A stretch of DNA of 8,800 nucleotides from NCBI GenBank assembly GCA_910585655.1, contig CAJUFW010000131.1, positions 1 through 8,800 on the forward strand. Reading direction: 5' to 3'. A program made the translations under genes and the position numbers. The stretch comes from an uncultured Lachnospiraceae bacterium (GTDB taxonomy: Bacteria > Bacillota_A > Clostridia > Lachnospirales > Lachnospiraceae). Below are positions 1 to 7,008 of the stretch, in pieces. The notes beneath the pieces are model-generated. The model did no database searches, was not told where the DNA came from, and saw nothing but the letters and a program-made list of their open reading frames with translations. Position 1 is the first letter of the stretch. Each line of letters begins with the position of its first letter.

Positions 1-43
1 TCGAGTAATGTGACTGGAGTTCAGACGTGTGCTCTTCCGATCT
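1..43. other. Illumina adapter remnant (non-genomic)
   Basis: These bases match the Illumina P7-side index adapter: one T from the end of the P7 flow-cell sequence, an 8-base index at positions 2-9 (CGAGTAAT, the reverse complement of ATTACTCG, the index I know as D701), then the 34-base read-2 primer ending CTCTTCCGATCT at position 43. Genomic sequence starts at 44, because from there the reading frame of the neighbouring gene is open and aligns with its paralogue. The contig therefore ends in untrimmed adapter. Nothing biological should be read from this stretch. Confidence 0.97.
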
Positions 44-475
44 ACCGGTTGGAACAGACATCTTTTTGGTCTTAGCGGAGTAGGTTCCGATCTTTTTGCC
101 GTTGGCATCCTTCATCACGATCTTAAGATCCTTTAAGGAACTTACCTTGTAACCAGAGTTATTGATAAAACGGCACTTTATTGTCAAATCTCCGTTCTTT
201 TCATAAACAGCCTTATATACTTGCAGTGCGCCTCGTCCATAATATACGTCCGAAACGGAACGCTTGGTTTCGGTAAACTTGTTGTCTTTTACCTTTACCT
301 TACAGGTCAGCTTCTGACCGTCTACTTTAGCGGTAATGGTAGTGGTTCCGGCAGACTTACCGGTTACAACGCCTTTGCTGTTCACGGTAGCGACATCCTT
401 TTTGCTGCTGCTCCAGGTTACTTTAGAAGAGGTATTGTCTACTTTTAAGGTAACTTTAAAGCCTACCGTAACGGT
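44..475. repeat. Direct repeat, copy A (Big2 plus C-terminal module)
   Basis: This stretch aligns base for base, at a constant offset of 1089 and without gaps at the points I checked, with 1133-1564. It covers the Big2 domain and the following module of copy 1. Similarity fades beyond about 475, in the N-terminal part of the genes. Its left edge is the contig end, not a true boundary. Confidence 0.85.
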
Positions 476-934
476 AGCAGATTTTTGATTCAGCGTAGGA
501 TTGATCTTTTCCGCAGCAAAATTTACCACATACTGTGTCGCCTCGTTAAAGGTAATCTTTAACGTATAGTCGCCAGCCGCCATATTGCTGTAGTCAACGC
601 CCTGGTAATACAGTCCTTCCTGATAAGCATACCATTGGGAAGAAAGAATCGTAAAAGTATCCAATGCTGTTCCGACGCTATCGCATACCGTAACAGTAGC
701 CTCTACCAAAGCAGGAACAATCAGCACCAGCGCTGTATTGGTACTTTTGCTGACGGTAAAATTATAAGTTTGCTCTACACCTGCTTCCGCTGCTCCGGTT
801 TCGTCCAGCAATGTGTCATACTCCGGCTCTGCAGCCTTGGCAGTCGTCGTATTGCCAAACAATACCGTTGCGCAGACTAAAACTGCCAAAAGAAGAGAAA
901 ACATCTTCTTTCCCTTTGAAACGCATCCGTTCAT
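44..934 (-). CDS. Secreted Big2 (Ig-like) domain protein, copy 1, 3' end missing
   Basis: The frame is open for 297 codons from ATG at 934 to the last genomic base at 44, with no stop; the contig ends before the C terminus. From the paralogue upstream, about 38 residues are missing. Residues 1-34 form a signal peptide: Lys-rich start, hydrophobic core FSLLLAVLVCATVLFG, and an AKA/A cleavage site near 34. Residues about 45-140 are a beta-rich region, possibly a PPC-like sandwich (weak inference). Residues about 146-216 are a Big2 domain with the typical VTWSSS, VATVNSKGVVTGKSAGTTTITA pattern. From about 231 a second conserved module begins (LQVYKAVYEKNGDLTIKCRF). I chose ATG 934 because AAGGAGG lies 10 nt upstream; an ATG at 944 touches the ribosome site and is in another frame. 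It has its own promoter and follows copy 2 by 81 bp. Probable role: exported or surface-associated protein of unknown ligand. I see no anchor motif in the visible part. Confidence 0.9.
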
Positions 935-978
935 AATAGTTCATCCTCCTTGATTGATAAATAATAAACGTCCAGATC

Positions 979-1007
979 AGTATAGCATATTTGTCAGAAA
1001 AATACAA
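979..1007 (-). promoter_or_regulatory. Extended -10 promoter of Big2 copy 1
   Basis: Read on the minus strand, TTGTAT (1002-1007) is a -35 candidate, then a 17-bp spacer, then TATACT (979-984) preceded by TGC, an extended -10. Transcription would start near 972, giving a leader of about 38 nt with AAGGAGG before the ATG at 934. The core 975-991 is identical to the one in front of copy 2, which supports both. It lies in the 81-bp gap between the paralogues; I saw no hairpin terminator in that gap. Confidence 0.75.
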
Positions 1008-1015
1008 GCATCTCA

Positions 1016-2053
1016 TCAATAATATCTTCTATATTCATAGCTGCCTTCCCTGGTATAAGAAGCGTTCCGTAAATCTGCTTTTTTGTTTTTCAGCTTGTCC
1101 TTTTTTATCGTTACATTAAAATCCTTTGTCGTGCCGATAGCAATAGACATTTTCTTTGTTTTGACGGAATAAGTACCGATTTTCTTGCCGTTGGCATCCT
1201 TCATAACGATTTTTACATTTTTCAGGGCATTGATTTTATAACCGGAGTTATTGATAAAGCGGCATTTTAAAGTCAAATCCCCATTTTTCTCATAAACCGC
1301 CTTGTATACTTGCAGCTCTCCGTTTCCATAAGGCACATCCGACATAGAATACTTCGTCTGGGTATATTTGTTTTCTTTGACTTTAACTTTACAAGTCAGC
1401 TTCTGACCGTCTACCTTTGCGGTAATAGTAGTGGTTCCGGCAGATTTTCCGGTGACAACTCCCTTGCTGTTTACCGTGGCAACGTCCTTTTTGCTACTGC
1501 TCCAGGTTACGTCAGAAGGCGCGTTGTTTACTTCCAGCGTAGCTTTAAATCCTTCCGTAAGCGTAATTGATTTCTGGCTGATTGTAGGTGCTAGTTTATT
1601 TGCCATCACGGCAATCCCATAGGTAGAACTTCCATGTAACGTAGCCTTTATGGTATACTCTCCTGTCGGCATATTTTCATAGGGGAATTCCAGACAGTAA
1701 ACTCCTTCGCCATACGGCAGCCAGTCTGCAGCAAGAATCCGCTTCCCGTCCCATTCCGTTCCCTTGCTATCCAAAAGAGAAAACGTCAGATCGACCGGAT
1801 CGGAAATGGCTAACGCCAGGTATACGGTAGTTTTATACGGTACTGTAAAAGAATACGCTTTTTCTACTTCTACCTCTTCTGCCCCGCTGACTTCCAATAA
1901 GCTTAGCAAAGTTTCTTCTGTTTTTTCCTCTTCTGCCCTTGCCACTGTTCTGCTGCCAAACAACATAGCGGCGCATACCCATACAATCAGCCATAAAGTC
2001 AGTGCTTTTTTGCCTTGCAACAGGCAATTTTTCGTGATACATCCTGTTCTCAT
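1016..2053 (-). CDS. Secreted Big2 (Ig-like) domain protein, copy 2, complete
   Basis: This 345-residue protein is the intact paralogue of copy 1. Residues 1-40 are a signal peptide (basic start, core ALTLWLIVWVCAAMLFG, ARA/E cleavage after 40). Residues about 60-150 are a beta-rich region that may be PPC-like, suggested by the YSFTVPYKT and MPTGEYTIKA strands; it is only distantly similar to the same part of copy 1. Residues about 156-226 are a Big2 domain with VTWSSSKKDVATVNSKGVV. Residues about 241-325 are a conserved C-terminal module, and the tail is Tyr/Arg-rich (EYRRYY). No LPXTG, SLH or transmembrane anchor is visible, so it is probably released or held non-covalently. The start at 2053 has AAGGAGG 13 nt upstream, somewhat far; the ATG at 2066 abuts the ribosome site and is in a different frame. 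Big2 domains are known from bacterial surface and adhesion proteins; the partner here is unknown. Confidence 0.92.
   Translation of the reverse strand: MRTGCITKNCLLQGKKALTLWLIVWVCAAMLFGSRTVARAEEEKTEETLLSLLEVSGAEEVEVEKAYSFTVPYKTTVYLALAISDPVDLTFSLLDSKGTEWDGKRILAADWLPYGEGVYCLEFPYENMPTGEYTIKATLHGSSTYGIAVMANKLAPTISQKSITLTEGFKATLEVNNAPSDVTWSSSKKDVATVNSKGVVTGKSAGTTTITAKVDGQKLTCKVKVKENKYTQTKYSMSDVPYGNGELQVYKAVYEKNGDLTLKCRFINNSGYKINALKNVKIVMKDANGKKIGTYSVKTKKMSIAIGTTKDFNVTIKKDKLKNKKADLRNASYTREGSYEYRRYY
1133..1564. repeat. Direct repeat, copy B (Big2 plus C-terminal module)
   Basis: This is the partner of 44-475 inside Big2 copy 2. The two copies differ mainly at third codon positions, so they are diverged paralogous segments, not an exact repeat. 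They are still similar enough to be a possible assembly trouble spot. Confidence 0.85.
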
Positions 2054-2115
2054 GATGATTCTTCATCCTCCTTACATTAAAACAAATACAAACAACAATT
2101 ATCCTACTTGTGATC

Positions 2116-2144
2116 AGTATAGCATATTCCTATTTAGAGTACAA
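2116..2144 (-). promoter_or_regulatory. Extended -10 promoter of Big2 copy 2
   Basis: On the minus strand, TTGTAC (2139-2144), a 17-bp spacer and TGC-TATACT (-10 at 2116-2121) form an extended -10 promoter. Transcription would start near 2109, giving a leader of about 56 nt. The -35 box lies 2 bp past the stop codon of the aldehyde dehydrogenase gene, so there is no room for a terminator between them, and read-through from the upstream operon is likely to add to this promoter. The core 2112-2128 is identical to 975-991. Confidence 0.75.
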
Positions 2145-2145
2145 C

Positions 2146-3525
2146 TTATCTTAAAAACAAATGAATCAGCCAGTCTTTTAGACGGCAATAAGGCGCATAA
2201 CGAAGCGGCAGATCGATCCAGTTATATTTCTTTAAGATACTCTTTTCATGGGTAAAGGTCTCAAAACTCTTTTTTCCATGGTAAGAACCCATCCCCGAAT
2301 AACCGACGCCGCCAAATCCCATCTGAGACGTCGCCAAATGAAGCACGGTATCGTTGATACAGCCGCCGCCAAACGAAAGCAGGCGGAAAAACCGTCTTTG
2401 CGTCCTTTTGTCCCTGGAAAACAGATAAGCGGCAAGCGGCTTTTCTCCTTTCCGGACAAAGGCAAATGCCTGTTCAATCCGCTCAAAGGTGATCACCGGT
2501 AAAATCGGTCCGAAAATTTCTTCCTGCATCACGGCGTCCCGTCTGGTTACACCGTCCATAACAGTCGGAGCAATCTGAAGCGTATCCGGATTAAATTCTC
2601 CGCCATAAACGACTTTCTTGTTATCGATCAGCCCTAATAACCGGTCAAAATGCTTTTGATTGATAATCTTTCCATAGTCTGGATTTTCTAACGGATCTCT
2701 GCCGTACATGTTCTCTACCGCCCGGAAATACAACATAAGAAACCGATCTTTTACGGATTTATCAATCAATAAATAATCCGGCGCCACACAGGTCTGACCG
2801 CAATTTAGATATTTTCCAAAAGCCAGTCTGGCAGCTGCCCGCTTTAAGTTGCAGGTTTTGTCAATGATACATGGGCTTTTTCCTCCCAGTTCCAGCGTCA
2901 CCGGAGTCAGATGAGCCGAAGCCTTTTCCATTACCAGCTTTCCGACCGTTACGCCTCCGGTAAAGAAAATATAATCAAACCGTTCTTCCAATAAGGCACC
3001 GTTTTCTTTTCGTCCGCCTTCTACTACAGCTACATATTCTTCTGGAAAGATGCTTCGGATCAGATCTGCCATAGCAGCCGAGGTAGCAGGCGCATAGGCG
3101 GATGGCTTTAACACACAGCAGTTTCCGGCAGCAATCGCCCCAATCAAAGGCTCCATACAAAGCAAAAACGGATAGTTCCACGGCGCCATGACCAGCACGC
3201 AGCCATATGGCTCCCGTACCGTAAAACTTCTTCCATGAAAATTGGTCAAATCGGTTCGGCAAGGCTTCGGTCGCTGCCACTTCCGCAGATGCTTGATTTG
3301 ACACGCCAGTTCACTTAATGTTAAACCAACCTCACACATATACCCTTCGCTTGCGCTCTTGCCCAAATCCTCTCGTAAAGCAGCGCAAAGCTCCGCTTCC
3401 CGGTTTTGAATCACGGACTGAAGCTGCTTTAAGATGGAAATTCGATCGGTTACGTTCCTGGTTGCGCCTGTCGCATAATACGTCCTCTGCCTGGCTACCA
3501 GACGTTTGATTTCTCTTTCTGTCAT
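2146..3525 (-). CDS. NAD(P)-dependent aldehyde dehydrogenase, class 3-like
   Basis: The 459-residue protein oxidises an aldehyde to the acid with NAD(P). Family motifs are all present: APWNYPF near 114-120, the cofactor-binding KPSAYAPA near 140-147, FFTGG near 187-191, the general-base Glu212 in LELGGKSP, the catalytic Cys246 in NCGQTCVAPD, and EEIFGP near 344. The length, the direct LELGGKSPCIID motif and the C-terminal HGKKSFETFTHEKSI resemble the short class 3 (ALDH3/AlkH) group rather than the roughly 500-residue classes. The start ATG at 3525 has AGGAGG 9 nt upstream. It lies 19 bp after the alcohol dehydrogenase, so the two are almost certainly co-transcribed and may act in sequence on the same aldehyde. 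The substrate cannot be told from sequence; medium-chain or aromatic aldehydes are common in the group. Confidence 0.95.
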   Translation of the reverse strand: MTEREIKRLVARQRTYYATGATRNVTDRISILKQLQSVIQNREAELCAALREDLGKSASEGYMCEVGLTLSELACQIKHLRKWQRPKPCRTDLTNFHGRSFTVREPYGCVLVMAPWNYPFLLCMEPLIGAIAAGNCCVLKPSAYAPATSAAMADLIRSIFPEEYVAVVEGGRKENGALLEERFDYIFFTGGVTVGKLVMEKASAHLTPVTLELGGKSPCIIDKTCNLKRAAARLAFGKYLNCGQTCVAPDYLLIDKSVKDRFLMLYFRAVENMYGRDPLENPDYGKIINQKHFDRLLGLIDNKKVVYGGEFNPDTLQIAPTVMDGVTRRDAVMQEEIFGPILPVITFERIEQAFAFVRKGEKPLAAYLFSRDKRTQRRFFRLLSFGGGCINDTVLHLATSQMGFGGVGYSGMGSYHGKKSFETFTHEKSILKKYNWIDLPLRYAPYCRLKDWLIHLFLR

Positions 3526-3544
3526 TGCACGTTCCCTCCTTTTT

Positions 3545-4780
3545 TTATGATTGGTGTTTCACTCTCTCGTTCTCTCTCGTTAATCCGCCGATTTTTCGAT
3601 ACATCTTTGCCAGTTCCCTGGTGTTCATCAGACGCGGCACCGGATAAAGCGGATTGCTTTCTGCATTGGCATGAGCCGCCATCATTAAAATATCCTCTTC
3701 TCGGATGCCGTCTATCGTTTTCGGAATTCCCATAGACTGGTTTAATTCCTCTACCCATGAAATAAAGCAGCGGGAAGCCGTATGATCATCAGCGTATTTA
3801 GGAGCAATTCCGCAATTCCTAGACAGACGTCCCAGCCGCTCTTCACAGCTTCTGCCGTATTCCTTTAAAAAGTAAGGTAAAATCACGGCATTGGCTAATC
3901 CATGCGGAATGCCGTACTGCCCGCCCAGAGAATGTGCCACGCCATGAACATAGCCGACATACGAGCGGGTAAACGCCACCCCGGCGCAATAAGAAGCCCG
4001 TAACATATGGCTGCGCGCCTGAGCATCTGCCCCGTCGGTATAGGCTTGTTTCAGATTCTCCCGAATCAATGTCACGGCTTCCTCTGCCATCTGTCTGGTC
4101 AGTTTTGTCGTACTGCCGCCGATATAAGCCTCCACGGCATGAGTAAGAGCGTCCATCCCGGTCGTCGCCGTCAGATGAGGCGGCAACCCGCTTGTCACCC
4201 GATAATCCAGTACGGCATAATCCGGAATTAGGACAAAATCGTTGATCGGATATTTATGATGAGTCGTAGCATCGGTAATGACCGCTGCCAAAGTCGTTTC
4301 ACTTCCGGTTCCGGCTGTCGTCGGAATGGCAATCAACGGCGGGAGTTTTTTATGTATCTTTAACAATCCTCTCATCTGCTGAACAGACTGCCTTGGTTTT
4401 ACTACTCTGGCGCCTACCGCTTTGGCACAATCCATCGAAGAACCGCCTCCAAAAGCGATGATCACGTTACAGCCATGCCTCTCATACATATCCCTGGCTT
4501 CCTCAACATTTTGAATCGTAGGGTTCGGAACCGTTTTATCATACAAAGAATACGGTACACCTGCCTTCGTTAGTACATCCGTTAAGACTTTGGTAAGCCC
4601 CAGAGAAGAAAGCCCGGAATCGGTTACGATAAAAGCCCGGATTCCCTTTTTCTTTGCAAGCAGACGCCCTAACTGGTTCATATTTTCCAAAATCCGCGGT
4701 TCCCGGTACGGCAGTATCGGCATCGCCAGCCGGAAACAAAGCTGAAACGTCCGACAGTAAAGCTTTTTGATCTCATTCAT
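3545..4780 (-). CDS. Iron-containing (group III) alcohol dehydrogenase
   Basis: The 411-residue protein belongs to the Fe-ADH family, which reduces aldehydes to alcohols or the reverse with NAD(P). The cofactor loop GGGSSMDCAKA is at 111-121 and the PTTAGTGSE motif at 153-161. Metal ligands by comparison with FucO are Asp210, His214, His279 and His293, in TTGMDALTHAVEAY and VHGVAHSLGGQYGIPHGLANA; His283 matches the conserved active-site His. All key residues are intact, and the length is ordinary with an N-terminal extension of about 20 residues. The start at 4780 has AAGGAGG 8 nt upstream; another in-frame ATG is not needed. The start overlaps the end of the preceding ATPase pseudogene by 8 bp, so it probably shares its transcript, but its strong ribosome site allows independent initiation. 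The exact substrate is unknown. Confidence 0.95.
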   Translation of the reverse strand: MNEIKKLYCRTFQLCFRLAMPILPYREPRILENMNQLGRLLAKKKGIRAFIVTDSGLSSLGLTKVLTDVLTKAGVPYSLYDKTVPNPTIQNVEEARDMYERHGCNVIIAFGGGSSMDCAKAVGARVVKPRQSVQQMRGLLKIHKKLPPLIAIPTTAGTGSETTLAAVITDATTHHKYPINDFVLIPDYAVLDYRVTSGLPPHLTATTGMDALTHAVEAYIGGSTTKLTRQMAEEAVTLIRENLKQAYTDGADAQARSHMLRASYCAGVAFTRSYVGYVHGVAHSLGGQYGIPHGLANAVILPYFLKEYGRSCEERLGRLSRNCGIAPKYADDHTASRCFISWVEELNQSMGIPKTIDGIREEDILMMAAHANAESNPLYPVPRLMNTRELAKMYRKIGGLTRENERVKHQS

Positions 4781-5773
4781 CTTGGATCCCTCCTTTTTGG
4801 GTTGTTAATTGGATTCCTGCTTCTGATAATAAATCCAACAGTTTCTGTTGAACTCGTTTACTAAAATAAGCCGCAGCCAAATTCTGCTTAGAATACTCCC
4901 ATCCCTCCTTTCCGGCTGTCAGGGTTATCAAATAGCTTGTAAAAAAAGCTTCCCAACTAAAATACTTACTACTTTCAATATACTCTTCCGGCGCTTCTAA
5001 AACATGTTTCAGGTCTTTTCCTTTTATAAAACCAGAAGATAGTAAAAGCCATTCAAACGATTCCGGTAAATATAATTTATAATTAGGATAGTTTTCTAAC
5101 AGATTTATCATATCTTCTATTTCGGAACCAAAGGCGGCTCCATCCTCGATAAAAAGAACCGGGTTCGTTTGTGTTGCGGCAATATATTTTATTAAATTTG
5201 ATTTACCATGCGCGGATATGCAAGTAATGCCAGCCAAATCGCATAACTCCTAAAAAACTGGTATCCGGAATTTGAATCTTCTGTAATGATTTGCACCGGA
5301 CAAATAGGAACTTTTGCCGCAAGGTTATCATAAATACCATAAAATTCATGATAAACAGGCTTTATCCCATAATATTTCTTTGATTCCCGAAAACCATAAA
5401 TTTCCTTTACACTATAGGGAAGCATCGGCAATTTTTCTCTGGTAATTAACACATAATAATTATCGGAGCTTTTCATTTGTTCTGCAAATTCTTTTGATTT
5501 TATAAATTTATTTCCTTCATCTATAAATACGATACTATCCTTGATATCCGCCAAATCTCTTTGTCATTTCCTGCCCTCTAATACAACACAAGCCTTTTCA
5601 CAGATTAGTTCAATTCCACTATCTGTTCCCAACTCTTCATAGTCACGAATCAAATTGACCAGTGTACTTTTTCCAGTCGCACTGTTTCCCTTTATGATGG
5701 TAATGTTTCTGATAAGGATAAACTCATATTTTAACCGGTTTGTTTCCACTAGGACGCGATACTTCCCCTTCAT
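4773..5773 (-). pseudogene. P-loop ATPase partner of DUF4869, broken by TGA and frameshift
   Basis: One ancestral gene of about 333 codons is visible in three pieces. From ATG 5773, residues 1-69 carry a Walker A motif GNSATGKST (29-37). Codon 70 is TGA (5564-5566), after which the same frame continues as QRDLADIKDSIVFIDEG, giving a Walker B SIVFIDE at 80-86; a Trp codon (TGG) is the simplest ancestor. Near 5250 one base is missing: the upstream frame runs to GYQFF, and the downstream frame resumes as ELCDLAGITCISAHGKSNLIKYI, then on to the stop at 4773. The C-terminal part contains PVLFIEDGAAFG and LYLPESFEWLLLSS, which I cannot assign with certainty. Its start overlaps the DUF4869 gene as ATGA, so translation was coupled. 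I infer a nucleotide-driven partner of DUF4869. Either real decay or two sequencing errors could explain the lesions; two independent ones favour decay. Confidence 0.85.
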
Positions 5774-6234
5774 TTTACCACCCCAGCCTCCATACTATCA
5801 ATACCATTCAGAGCCAAAGGCAAAAGTTCTTTCATATTGTGGACTTCCTGCCCTTCTACCCAGACCGGAACCGGAAAATCCTCTCTGCCAAATTTCATTA
5901 CATGCCGTAGATTGATCGTAATATCCTTATATTCTGCTATTTTAAATATCCATTTAGCGCAATTATCTCCGCAAGTAGAAGCATTAAAAATTTTATCTGT
6001 TCGGTTTAGAATAAGCAATAAGGTTTTCACACCGCCCGAAAGCATTTCAGGCGGAATCTGCCCTAAAACGGGACTTTGAATACAATAAGGGCTAAGTACC
6101 TCCGAACGATCTACATCTAAAATCATTTCTTTTGCCAGCTCTTTTTCTAACCATTCCGGTTCAAATGAGTTTTTAAAGAATACAGCAGTGTTATAAATCG
6201 CGCGTTCTACTTCACCGAACACGATCGTCAGCAT
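5770..6234 (-). CDS. DUF4869-like protein
   Basis: The 154-residue protein matches my memory of the DUF4869 family (start MLTIVFGEVERAIYNTAVFFKN, then PVLGQIPPEMLSGGVKTLLL, and the Cys-containing NASTCGDNCAKW). Its function is not known. It has no signal peptide and no membrane segment, so it is cytoplasmic. The start at 6234 has GGGAGG 9 nt upstream and overlaps the methyltransferase stop by 7 bp; its own stop overlaps the ATPase start by 4 bp (ATGA). This tight coupling suggests it works with the ATPase. Base composition is AT-rich: one 60-base line I counted (5941-6000) has 28 per cent GC. The family name is recalled without a search and could be wrong; the gene itself is secure. Confidence 0.85.
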   Translation of the reverse strand: MLTIVFGEVERAIYNTAVFFKNSFEPEWLEKELAKEMILDVDRSEVLSPYCIQSPVLGQIPPEMLSGGVKTLLLILNRTDKIFNASTCGDNCAKWIFKIAEYKDITINLRHVMKFGREDFPVPVWVEGQEVHNMKELLPLALNGIDSMEAGVVK

Positions 6235-6992
6235 ATCCTTCTACCTCCCTTAACTGCCCGTGTGGCAACAAAGGATGGAACACGATGTTCATGCAGATTC
6301 CCTTCGCCGTTGGTATCCTCGTACAAATCCGTCAGTTGAAACCCTGCCTGCAACTGCCCGCCGATTTGTTCCTCTATCGTATGGGAAAATTGAATCCCCC
6401 AATTGTTTTGAAGAGAAGCTTCATACAAGGCTTTGTCTTTTAGCGGATTAAAGGGCAGGGAATACGTTATTTTTTCTTCGTCTTCGTCAAAGATATAATT
6501 GATGCCGATATCATAACCACCAAGAAATATCCCGCCTTGTTTTAAAATGCGGTAACACTCTTTAAAAATCGGCAGTACCTCTTCGACATAGCAATTTGAA
6601 ACAGGATGAAAAATCAGATCAAAGGTTTCTGCTTCAAACGGCAGGGGCTTTGTCATATCTGCCTGTAAAATTTCCACTTCGTACCCTTCGCGGTCCGCTA
6701 CCTGTTTTTCACTTTTACATTGCTGTGCGGAATAGTCTAACAGCGTACACGTTGCTCCCAAAGCAGAAAAAATCGGAATCTGCTGCCCTCCTCCGCTCGC
6801 CAGCCCCAATACTTTTTTCCCTTTTAGGTCGCCAAACCACGTATGCGGTACTGCCTTGGTCGGTGTTAAATAGACATCCCATTCCCCTGCCAATGCTTTT
6901 TGATAGCACGCATGGGAAATCGGCTGTCCCCAAATCCACCCGTTAAGGCACCAGCGGTCAATTGTTTGTGCATTTTGTTTTTGGTAGTCCAT
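6228..6992 (-). CDS. Class I SAM-dependent methyltransferase
   Basis: The 254-residue protein has the Rossmann-type methyltransferase order: a SAM-binding motif I VLGLASGGGQQ (61-71), an acidic residue at the end of strand 2 (Asp86 in TLLDYS), Asp112 in LQADMTKPLPF, and motif IV FDLIFHPVSNCYV (124-136), followed by YRILKQGGIFLGG. The N terminus IDRWCLNGWIWGQPIS is typical of a clostridial group of small-molecule or unassigned methyltransferases. The substrate cannot be deduced. The start at 6992 has AGGAG about 8 nt upstream and follows the membrane-protein gene by 16 bp; the end overlaps the DUF4869 gene by 7 bp. It may belong to the general operon rather than to the DUF4869 module. Confidence 0.92.
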   Translation of the reverse strand: MDYQKQNAQTIDRWCLNGWIWGQPISHACYQKALAGEWDVYLTPTKAVPHTWFGDLKGKKVLGLASGGGQQIPIFSALGATCTLLDYSAQQCKSEKQVADREGYEVEILQADMTKPLPFEAETFDLIFHPVSNCYVEEVLPIFKECYRILKQGGIFLGGYDIGINYIFDEDEEKITYSLPFNPLKDKALYEASLQNNWGIQFSHTIEEQIGGQLQAGFQLTDLYEDTNGEGNLHEHRVPSFVATRAVKGGRRIC

Positions 6993-7008
6993 ACAAACGA
7001 CTCCTTTC

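Noticed and set aside
85..93. Genomic TTCCGATCT identical to the last nine adapter bases, suggesting a second adapter junction.
   Set aside because: The reading frame and the alignment with the paralogue run unbroken from 44 through this site, and the bases encode the conserved KKIGTY segment; it is a chance match.
991..1000. CTGACA read as the -35 box for Big2 copy 1.
   Set aside because: It is only 7 bp from TATACT. The TTGTAT box at 17 bp is correctly spaced and is matched by copy 2.
816..1019. Minus-strand reading frame starting at 1019 and overlapping the start of Big2 copy 1.
   Set aside because: It is a shadow frame: the real gene starts at 934 in another frame with a signal peptide, and the shadow has no ribosome site.
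221..2255. Plus-strand open frames opposite the Big2 genes.
   Set aside because: They lie fully antisense to genes with clear domains, show no family motifs and lack ribosome sites.
5240..5262. Programmed -1 frameshift on the TTTTTT run in the ATPase gene.
   Set aside because: A -1 slip on the T run leads directly into TAG (the next codon in that frame). The open downstream frame is reached only after the TAG, so a deleted base fits better.
5552..5580. TGA at codon 70 of the ATPase read as selenocysteine or tryptophan by recoding.
   Set aside because: I see no convincing SECIS hairpin just downstream, other genes in the window end with TGA and use TGG for Trp, and a second lesion in the same gene favours ordinary decay.
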